37,286 bases of DNA from positions 1 to 37,286 of the IMG/VR virus record IMGVR_UViG_3300028754_000004. One strand, written 5' to 3'. The translations under genes and the position numbers were made by a program. Positions 27,538-34,499 of the stretch are shown in pieces. Under the pieces are notes generated by a model that did not search any database, was not told where the DNA came from, and worked only from the letters and a program-made list of their open reading frames with translations. Within the stretch, counting starts at the first letter, position 1. Every line of letters starts with the position of its first letter. The stretch is from a virus.

Positions 27538-30500
27538 ATGTACCTGTTCGACACCTTCAGCAATTTCCTCAGTGGCTTGGGCGTGCCCGGCCGCGACAAG
27601 CTCACTGCGTCCAGATATGTCACCGTGCTGTGGACGCGCGAGCAGCTGGAATCCTCGTTCAAGTCGGACTGGATCGCACGCAAGGCGATCTCGATCCCGG
27701 CGTTCGACGCAACGCGTGAGTGGCGGGCGTGGCAGGCCGAGGCTGACCAGATCGAGAAGCTCGAAGCCACCGAGAAGAGATTGCAGCTGCAGCTGAAACT
27801 GCAGCAGGCCATGGTGAAAGCTCGGCTCTATGGCGGCGCCTGCATGCTGATCGGCGTTGACGGCAACATGGAAAAGGAGTTGGACCCCGAGAAGATCAAG
27901 AAGGACGGGCTCAAGTTCATTCACGTGCTGGCGCCGTGGCAGCTGCATGTCGAGGAGATGATCCGCGATATCTCATCGCCCTACTACGGGCAGCCCGAGC
28001 ACTACATCCTGCGCAGTGAAGGCGGCGCCAACACGCCCAACAAGCAGCTGCTCAACGAGGTGAAGATACATCCCTCGCGCATGGTGCGTCTCACTGGTCT
28101 CGATGCGCCGGACCCGATGATCAATTTCGGCTGGGGCGATCCGTTGCTGCAGGTGATCCACGATGCGGTGAACAGTGCGGGCACTGTCATGGGCAGCGTC
28201 GCTTCACTGATTGCCGAAGCCAAGTTCGACGTGATCAAGATACCCGGACTGACTGAGATATTCTCGACCGCCAAGGGCACCGACAAGCTGATCAAGCGGT
28301 TCTCCGAGGCCAACGTTGCCAAGTCGGTCATCAATGCCATCGTGATGGATGCCGAGGAGGAATGGGAGCGCATCGGTGTCAACCTCACCGGGATGCCCGA
28401 GGTGCTGCAGATGTATCTGCAGATCGCAGCGGGTGCGGCCGATATTCCTGCGACGCGTTTCCTCGGCATGTCACCTGCAGGATTGAACGCGACCGGCGAC
28501 AGCGATCTGCAAAACTACTACGACCGCATTGCCTCCGATCAGGAATTGCGTCTGCGTCCCGCACTAGAGAAGCTCGACATGGCGCTGCAGCGCTCAGCGT
28601 TGGGAAGCTACGACAAGGACATCCACTACACGTGGAATCCGCTGTGGCAGATGGACGATGCGCAGAAGGCCACCATTGCCAAGACCAAGGCAGATGCTGC
28701 CGCTGTTGATGCCAACACCGGGCTGATCCCGTTCGAGGCGCTGGTCAAGGGCAGGTGCAACCAGCTGGTCGAGGACGGCACCTATCCGGGGCTGGAGGCC
28801 GCGATCCAAGAGGCCATCGAGAACCAAGAGATGCCGGTGGAGCCGCCGATGCTGGAGCCTCCGGACGATGAGGATGGTGGCGACGATGGTCCTCCCGGTG
28901 GCCCTCCCGGTGGACCACCCAAGCAGTTGGCGCCGCCCAACTCGCGACCGTCGTCTGACAGTGAGAGGCTGCGCAGGCTGGCCGATCATATCGACGCACT
29001 CTGGAACGAAGCCAACCACTCACGCGGCAAGCCCGAGAACAAGGGACAATTCGGTCCGGGTGGTGGCGGTGAGGCGCCCACCAAGGAAGAGCTATCGCGC
29101 AAGGCGCTAAGCTCGCTCGCCAACAAGAAGCCGAGCGACTTCCACAAGGCAGCGCCAGAAGAATTCGTGGCCGCGCGCGACAAGTCCACCCGGCAGCAAT
29201 TCCTCTCGGCGCATCCCGCCGAGGAGTTGGCTGGCCACAAGCTGTTCATGAACAAGGATTCCACCGCAGGGGTGAGCGTCGATCCGCAAGGCGACGTGCA
29301 GAACGTGTTCAACAATGGCGGGCCCAAGGGTTCGGGCGCCTATGCCATGGTGCAGGCGATTGAGAACGGCGGCAGGACACTGGACTGCTACGCTGGGCAT
29401 CTCAACCACTTCTATCACCAGTTCGGATTTGAAGAAGACATGCGGATGAAGTTCAACCCGGAGTTTGCGCCGGAGGGTTGGGACTTCGACAAGATGGGGC
29501 AACCTGATATAGTGTTCATGAGTTGGCGTGGTTACCTTGGCAAGGACGGCGCCGACGCCATTGCGCGCGCCAACACGGCCAACCGCGCCAACTGGGAAGC
29601 ACCCACCAAGGCCAGCGAGTACACCGATGATTGGGAAGCCGCCAAAGAAAGCTCCAGAACGAACGCCGCCAGCGGAGGAGCCGATCAAGAAGCGGCTGAA
29701 CGCGGAGGAGGCAAGCCTGATAAAAACGCTGGAGCGTCTCGAAGGAAGGACGCTGTCCGATCAGGAGATCAATATCGCACTGGAGCAGGCGCGCGGGGTG
29801 GGCGATCTCTGAAGGACGCCGCCTTCGAGGATGTCCGCATCTGGAATGAGCGACTGATCAAGCGCAACGAGGAAGGCGAGTTCGGCTCGACCGCACCTAA
29901 CCGCAACGCCAAGAACGCAGCCGCACTGAAAGCGCTGAAGGGATCGGCCCGGCGTGAGGCGAAGGCGCTGGCCGCCAATGAAAGCGCGCTGCTCAAGACG
30001 TTGTCAGGCATCAAGTCGGTGGCCGCGCGCAAGGGCAAGGGCGTAGTACAGGCCACCACGCAGACCTCGGGCAAGCATCCCGGCAAGGGCTACTCGCCGG
30101 ATGCGTTCATCGACCGCAACGGGGTTATCCACACCTCCAACGTCTACGATGCACAGCGCGCGCTGTTCGAAGATCGCCGGGTGGACCTCAAGCAACCGAA
30201 GCAGGTCACGACCCTGATCCAGCGGCTCGGCGAGACCGCGCTGGAGATGGCAGAGGGCGGCTCATCGGCGCCGACGTTCAATCTGTGCAACGTCACCATC
30301 AAGGGCACCAATTTATTCTGCGCCGATCAGATCGGGGTGCCGCGCGTCGAGATGCCGGTGATCCGCGCCTCCAAGACCGGGGACTTCGTCAAGTATCTGG
30401 TTGAGCAGGGCTACGAGGTGGACGAGGGCCGCGAGAAGGCCGCCAACCTGCGCGCGTCGCAGAGCGAGCTAAGTGGCGAGAAGGTCGCCGCCTCGATGAA

Positions 30501-32607
30501 GCGGATCGAGGAAGAGGGCAAATTCTACAAGCGCATCGTGATCTCGCGCGACGACTACATTCTCGATGGTCATCACACATGGGCCGGGCAGCTGGCGCAT
30601 GACGCGTCCGACAACAACCTCACCAATGACGGCCGACAGGTGAAGGTGGCGCGCATCAACATCGGCATCATTGACCTGATCAAGGAGGCTGAGAAGTGGA
30701 CCGGCGGCAAGGGCAAGAAGGCTGCCAGCGAGAAGGCCAAGGGACTGGGTGACAGTGACGGCCCTTTTGAGATTACGTTCGGCCCCACCGTCAACGGCTA
30801 CATGGACGCCGGGGCCTTCAAGGAAGAATTGCATCCGCGCAATGAGGAGGGTGAGTTCGGCTCCAACGCGCCGGATCGCAAGGCACAGAACGCCGCCGCG
30901 ATTGCTGCGCTGAGCGGCAAGAAGGCTGGCGAGCCACAACTGAAGCTGGAGCCGAAGGCCATCGACGTTGGTGGCGACGAATGGAATAAGGCGCTCGCGG
31001 TGCGGCTGGAGACGCAGTACCAGAGCGCCAAGCCCGCGATGGAAGCGCTGTTGAACAAGTACTCGGGCGCGGACCAGCCCGAGGAAGAGGGTTCAGCCGA
31101 GCCCGATGAGGAGAACGAATACGACGGACCGCCGGAGCCTGAAAGCTGGGACATGCTGAGCGAGTCCACGCAGGCCGACATCGAGAGCGCGTATTACGAT
31201 CACGAGCTAAGCAGCTACATCGACAGCGAGACCGAAAGCTGGCAGCAGAACGGCGGCGCGCTGGATCAGGCCAAGGGCAATCTGGCCGACGGCTCTGATG
31301 CTGAACTGTTCATCAACGAGGCCATCGCGGAATATCTGGAAGTCAGCAAGGACAGCGACGGCGACATCCTGCGCGAGACCGATACCGAGTTTCCATTCAA
31401 CGCGCTTGAACTGGGCCAAGCGATCCGCATCAGGTATGACAGCGATGGCGAGGGCGGCGGCTCGGTCGATGTCGAGTACGACGACAAGCTGTTGCACAGT
31501 CTGAAGGCCGACAGCCTCGAAGACCCGGACCAGATCGAGATGGAGGGCATCGAGAAGCAGGACTACTCCAAACTGTTGACCGAGAAAATGCGGATGGAAT
31601 TGTCCGGCATGCTGGTCGAGAAGTTCAACGACAAGGCGCAGGACAACGCCAGCAACGAGGAGCCGCCTGATTTCTCCGACAGCGCCAAGGAGTACATGGA
31701 AGAGACTTACTCCGGCATGGACGACGACGAGAAATTCAAGTGGGCCAAATTCAACACCTCGATCATCGGCGACCTGATGGACGAGTACAACACGGCGATG
31801 GCAGAGTACGAGCAGACCGGCGTCACCCCCACCGGCACCATCGGCATGCCTGCCAAGTTCGACCCGCTCAACGAGACCTCGGGCGACGATTACAAGAAGA
31901 CGCAGAAGATCGCGCGGCAGCTGTCGCTGGATCGCGCCGAGCAGGTGTTCAAGGATCGCGACATCGACATTGAGCGGATCGACCTGCGCAGGCTGGATGC
32001 CAAGCTGTGGACGGCGTGGAAAGCATCCTCGACCAGTGAAGAGGGCCAGCTGTTGCAGGTGGCGACCGCCGATGAACTGGGCGGGCGCCTCAACGAGGTG
32101 ACCGGGCGCGACGGCAAGATCAGGCTGGAAAAGGATGTCATCGCCAAGAAGGCCGATAAGGACTATGGCGATGTCGGCGGCTATGAGGGCATCAAGGCCT
32201 ATGTGCGCGCCAAGTGGGAGACGACGCAGATGCTGCTCGACAAGGCGGGGCTGCAGGAGCTTGAGCTTTATCGCGGCATCGTATTGCCGAAGGAACAGTA
32301 TGAAGAGGCCGAGGCCTACAGCGTTGCGGAGGGTGGCTACAAAAAGGTGCCGCACCTCAATGTGGTGCGCAACGGCGCCGCCTCGACCACCTTCAACCCG
32401 GACATTGCTAATGGCTGGTCATCTGATGGGTCTCGCATCGTGTTGCGTGCGCTGATGCCGCGCACTGCAGCGCTGTCGATCCCGGCCTACGGCATCAACG
32501 TCAAATCCGAGCAGGAAGTGGTGGTTGCGGGCACCGCGTGGAAAGCATGGGATGCGTGGATCGAGAAGGCGCCGAAGCTCAGCGCCGTCAAGATGAAGGT
32601 GGCGTGA
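27538..32607 (+). CDS. DUF1073-type portal fused to several effector-like domains, 1689 aa
   Basis: Residues 1 to about 430 are a DUF1073-type portal (ISIPAFDATREWRAWQAEAD; MVKARLYGGACMLIGVDGNM), the ring through which DNA enters and leaves the head. Then come three linker repeats of a W/F-(N/K)-E...R-(N)-E-E/K-G-E/Q-F-G-(S/P) type at about 487, 772 and 1096. They lead into: a GNAT-like domain (565-675; KGSGAYAMVQAIENGGRTLD, EGWDFDKMGQPDIVFMSWR); a ParB/Srx-like domain with D1010-G-H-H-T (NLCNVTIKGTNLFCADQIGV, VISRDDYILDGHHTWAG); and, after a long acidic region, an ADP-ribosyltransferase-like domain with R1579 (ELYRG), S1616-T-T and E1658-Q-E1660. About 29620-29812 the frame seems to switch (see separate feature), so the protein may be made as two products. 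Confidence 0.75.
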   Translation: MYLFDTFSNFLSGLGVPGRDKLTASRYVTVLWTREQLESSFKSDWIARKAISIPAFDATREWRAWQAEADQIEKLEATEKRLQLQLKLQQAMVKARLYGGACMLIGVDGNMEKELDPEKIKKDGLKFIHVLAPWQLHVEEMIRDISSPYYGQPEHYILRSEGGANTPNKQLLNEVKIHPSRMVRLTGLDAPDPMINFGWGDPLLQVIHDAVNSAGTVMGSVASLIAEAKFDVIKIPGLTEIFSTAKGTDKLIKRFSEANVAKSVINAIVMDAEEEWERIGVNLTGMPEVLQMYLQIAAGAADIPATRFLGMSPAGLNATGDSDLQNYYDRIASDQELRLRPALEKLDMALQRSALGSYDKDIHYTWNPLWQMDDAQKATIAKTKADAAAVDANTGLIPFEALVKGRCNQLVEDGTYPGLEAAIQEAIENQEMPVEPPMLEPPDDEDGGDDGPPGGPPGGPPKQLAPPNSRPSSDSERLRRLADHIDALWNEANHSRGKPENKGQFGPGGGGEAPTKEELSRKALSSLANKKPSDFHKAAPEEFVAARDKSTRQQFLSAHPAEELAGHKLFMNKDSTAGVSVDPQGDVQNVFNNGGPKGSGAYAMVQAIENGGRTLDCYAGHLNHFYHQFGFEEDMRMKFNPEFAPEGWDFDKMGQPDIVFMSWRGYLGKDGADAIARANTANRANWEAPTKASEYTDDWEAAKESSRTNAASGGADQEAAERGGGKPDKNAGASRRKDAVRSGDQYRTGAGARGGRSLKDAAFEDVRIWNERLIKRNEEGEFGSTAPNRNAKNAAALKALKGSARREAKALAANESALLKTLSGIKSVAARKGKGVVQATTQTSGKHPGKGYSPDAFIDRNGVIHTSNVYDAQRALFEDRRVDLKQPKQVTTLIQRLGETALEMAEGGSSAPTFNLCNVTIKGTNLFCADQIGVPRVEMPVIRASKTGDFVKYLVEQGYEVDEGREKAANLRASQSELSGEKVAASMKRIEEEGKFYKRIVISRDDYILDGHHTWAGQLAHDASDNNLTNDGRQVKVARINIGIIDLIKEAEKWTGGKGKKAASEKAKGLGDSDGPFEITFGPTVNGYMDAGAFKEELHPRNEEGEFGSNAPDRKAQNAAAIAALSGKKAGEPQLKLEPKAIDVGGDEWNKALAVRLETQYQSAKPAMEALLNKYSGADQPEEEGSAEPDEENEYDGPPEPESWDMLSESTQADIESAYYDHELSSYIDSETESWQQNGGALDQAKGNLADGSDAELFINEAIAEYLEVSKDSDGDILRETDTEFPFNALELGQAIRIRYDSDGEGGGSVDVEYDDKLLHSLKADSLEDPDQIEMEGIEKQDYSKLLTEKMRMELSGMLVEKFNDKAQDNASNEEPPDFSDSAKEYMEETYSGMDDDEKFKWAKFNTSIIGDLMDEYNTAMAEYEQTGVTPTGTIGMPAKFDPLNETSGDDYKKTQKIARQLSLDRAEQVFKDRDIDIERIDLRRLDAKLWTAWKASSTSEEGQLLQVATADELGGRLNEVTGRDGKIRLEKDVIAKKADKDYGDVGGYEGIKAYVRAKWETTQMLLDKAGLQELELYRGIVLPKEQYEEAEAYSVAEGGYKKVPHLNVVRNGAASTTFNPDIANGWSSDGSRIVLRALMPRTAALSIPAYGINVKSEQEVVVAGTAWKAWDAWIEKAPKLSAVKMKVA
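29620..29812 (+). other. probable reading-frame break inside the portal fusion gene
   Basis: In the main frame, residues about 700-758 (SSRTNAASGGADQEAAERGG...) look like non-coding translation. In the +1 frame the same DNA gives PIKKRLNAEEASLIKTLERL then EGRTLSDQEINIALEQARGV and GDL-stop at 29810-29812, which is the typical C-terminus of portal-fusion proteins of this type. So portal plus GNAT-like domain may end at 29812, with a second gene starting near CTG 29809 (CTGA overlap). An indel, assembly error or programmed +1/-2 frameshift could explain it. Confidence 0.6.
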
Positions 32608-32792
32608 TGGCCAAGGAGAAGCCGCCGACGATACACGTGGACATTCTCGCCGATGAGATCGTCAACGAGAAGCCGCACTGGCTTGACCCCAAGGTGAAGT
32701 ACTCGGGCCAGTTCGACGAGGACCGCCGCAAGAAGCAGATGGCGCGCACCAAGGCGCTGCAACGTCAGGGCCAGAGCAAGAAGAAAAAATGA
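32607..32792 (+). CDS. hypothetical small basic protein, 61 aa
   Basis: ATG at 32607 overlaps the stop of the portal fusion (TGATG). The product (MAKEKPPTIHVDILADEIVN; LDPKVKYSGQFDEDRRKKQM) ends in a lysine run. It overlaps the head morphogenesis gene by four bases. Family unknown; position suggests a head accessory protein. Confidence 0.55.
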   Translation: MAKEKPPTIHVDILADEIVNEKPHWLDPKVKYSGQFDEDRRKKQMARTKALQRQGQSKKKK

Positions 32793-33724
32793 ACCACCGC
32801 GACCCCACCAAGAGCCTCGCATTGCGCCAGCGCGGGCGAGGACTGGTCAATCGCAAGGTGTTCAACGTCCACACTTTGCTGCGGCAGGCGGTGCTCGATC
32901 ATGACGTGACCGGGCTGCGCAGCGAGGGCCCGATGCTGCCGGGTGAGATCATTGCGTGGATCGAGAGCAAGTCCCAGAAAATGTCGCGCTCCGAGATGAT
33001 GATGCGGCAGGTGGTGGGGCGTGAGCTATCCAACGAGCCGCACTGGCTGTGGAAGGTGATGGCGGACGCAGTCGAGCATGGCATCGGCCAAGCCGAGCGC
33101 GAATTGAAGCACGACATGGCGCAGCTGGATTCCACTGATCTCGGCCAGACCCATGGCTACATGGCGACCGCCGAGGTGATCGGGATCGCGTCCGAGACCG
33201 AGCGGCGGATGATCCGGCACACCTCGCACGCGGTGCTGCGCAAGCGCAGCCCGGAAGAATTGATGCGCGAGATACGCGCGACGCTGGAGAAGATCACCAA
33301 GCTCAGGCTGCACTTGCTGGTCAACACCGGTGTGGTTCGAGCCGTCAACGCAGGCAAGCTGCACGCCTACAAGCACGCGGGCATCAAGCAGGTCGGCATT
33401 GATCCTGAGTGGCTACCGCATATTCACGACGCCAAGCGCAAGGGTAGGGGGGGCAAGAGGAAGGCCGCCAAGGCGTTGGTGGTGGCCGAGGTGGTAGCCG
33501 AGTTGCTCGCCGCCATCGAGGAGGAGCAAGCCAAAATCAAGCTGGTCAACGTTTTGACTGCGGGAGACGACCGGGTTTGTGATGATTGCTTAGACATCGC
33601 CGAGGGCGGACCTTACGACATTGATCAAGCAAGCGATTTGATTCCCGCTCATCCCAACTGCAGATGCAGTTTTATTCCATGGGGGGACCGACGTTTTGCA
33701 GCTATCCAAGAGCAGGAAGAATGA
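32789..33724 (+). CDS. phage head morphogenesis protein (SPP1 gp7/Mu F-like), 311 aa
   Basis: The C-terminus carries the signature of this family: NVLTAGDDRVCDDCLDIAEG, YDIDQASDLIPAHPNCRCSF, with C-x2-C...H-x-N-C-x-C residues. The middle is helical (VVRAVNAGKLHAYKHAGIKQ). Such minor head proteins contact the portal and are needed for head assembly or DNA ejection. Start ATG at 32789 overlaps the previous stop. The next DNA is a short version of the repeat element. Confidence 0.85.
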   Translation: MNHRDPTKSLALRQRGRGLVNRKVFNVHTLLRQAVLDHDVTGLRSEGPMLPGEIIAWIESKSQKMSRSEMMMRQVVGRELSNEPHWLWKVMADAVEHGIGQAERELKHDMAQLDSTDLGQTHGYMATAEVIGIASETERRMIRHTSHAVLRKRSPEELMREIRATLEKITKLRLHLLVNTGVVRAVNAGKLHAYKHAGIKQVGIDPEWLPHIHDAKRKGRGGKRKAAKALVVAEVVAELLAAIEEEQAKIKLVNVLTAGDDRVCDDCLDIAEGGPYDIDQASDLIPAHPNCRCSFIPWGDRRFAAIQEQEE

Positions 33725-33829
33725 AGGGGCAGACCGAAGTCCACCCCTTCCCGTGCCTTGACCAGCGCCACCAAACCTGAACCGGCCTGACCGCGACTTG
33801 CCGTGCACCGCCTTGCCAATAGTCTTAAC
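33723..33829. repeat. single-unit copy of the 3.7-kb repeat element, with leading hairpin
   Basis: A hairpin GAAGGGG (33723-33729)...CCCCTTC (33744-33750), with an inner GAC-CGAA-GTC stem, overlaps the stop of the head morphogenesis gene. It is followed by TGCCTTGACCAGCGCCACC (33754-33772; one mismatch to the array's left border) and 38 bases of C-rich array-like sequence. The end, CCTTGCCAATAGTCTTAAC (33811-33829), is identical to the array's right border. The whole copy from border to border is 76 bases, the size of one array unit. It lies in the same plus-strand orientation as the array, here inside the late operon, 13 bases before the next ATG. Confidence 0.85.
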
Positions 33830-33842
33830 AACGGAGAGATAC

Positions 33843-34079
33843 ATGCCCAGAGTGTTCACTGCAATCGACGATTTCCACAGCGACGAATTCAACTGCGACT
33901 ATGTCGCTGGGCTTTCCTACACCGCGCGCGATGAGGACGAGCAGCTGCTCGGCCTGCTCGATGGCTGGATCGAGGATGGCAAGGTGCGCGAGGGCGGACC
34001 GCAAGCCGAGGTCTCGGGCACTGCGGAGGTTACCGACGCTCCCGACGAAGACGACGAGCCGCCGCGCAAGAAGCGCTAA
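33843..34079 (+). CDS. small acidic virion-region protein, 78 aa
   Basis: ATG at 33843 follows ACGGAGAGATAC. The product (MPRVFTAIDDFHSDEFNCDY; GLSYTARDEDEQLLGLLDGW) has an ordered first half and a disordered acidic tail ending PPRKKR. Similar small proteins occur among head-tail genes of related phages. Its ribosome-binding site lies just after the right border of the short repeat element. Confidence 0.6.
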   Translation: MPRVFTAIDDFHSDEFNCDYVAGLSYTARDEDEQLLGLLDGWIEDGKVREGGPQAEVSGTAEVTDAPDEDDEPPRKKR

Positions 34080-34118
34080 TCCCATCAACCCACATCCCAA
34101 GTCACAGGAGAATTCAAC

Positions 34119-34496
34119 ATGGCCGTTACTCACCCCACCGCAGTCCGAAACGGTCTGTGCGATTTCGTGGTCGATCAGATTGATGTCAACACGCCTCCCG
34201 GCAAGCTGGTGATGCAGACCGCCGCCAGCGCGACCGTCGCGACTTTGACATTCGCCAACCCGGCATTCGGTGCTGCAGCGTCGGGCACTGCGACGGCCAA
34301 CGCCATCGTTGCCGACACCAACGCGGTGGGCGGCACCATTGCCAAGGCTGAGCTTCGGCAAGGCAATGCCACGCCCATCGTGCTCTGCAGCGTGACCACG
34401 ACTGGCGGCGGCGGGGATATCCAGCTGAATTCAGTGGTTATCTCCGCAGGCCAGCAAGTCTCGCTGACCTCTCTGACCTATTCGGCGCCTGCGTAA
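34119..34496 (+). CDS. putative small structural protein, 125 aa
   Basis: ATG at 34119 follows ACAGGAGAATTCAAC. The sequence is alanine/threonine/serine/glycine-rich and beta-strand-prone (LVMQTAASATVATLTFANPA; IQLNSVVISAGQQVSLTSLT), the look of head decoration or tail proteins. It has no lysine-rich core as expected for a major capsid protein. It lies three bases before the fibre-like gene. Assignment is by composition and position. Confidence 0.55.
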   Translation: MAVTHPTAVRNGLCDFVVDQIDVNTPPGKLVMQTAASATVATLTFANPAFGAAASGTATANAIVADTNAVGGTIAKAELRQGNATPIVLCSVTTTGGGGDIQLNSVVISAGQQVSLTSLTYSAPA

Positions 34497-34499
34497 CGC

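Noticed and set aside
31207-32355. Minus-strand frame of 382 codons opposite the portal fusion
   Set aside because: Antisense shadow; hydrophobic monotony (Leu/Val/Gly) with no start site or family pattern.
34119-34496. Major capsid protein candidate
   Set aside because: At 125 residues it is too short and too Ala/Thr-rich; the capsid gene is probably outside the window.
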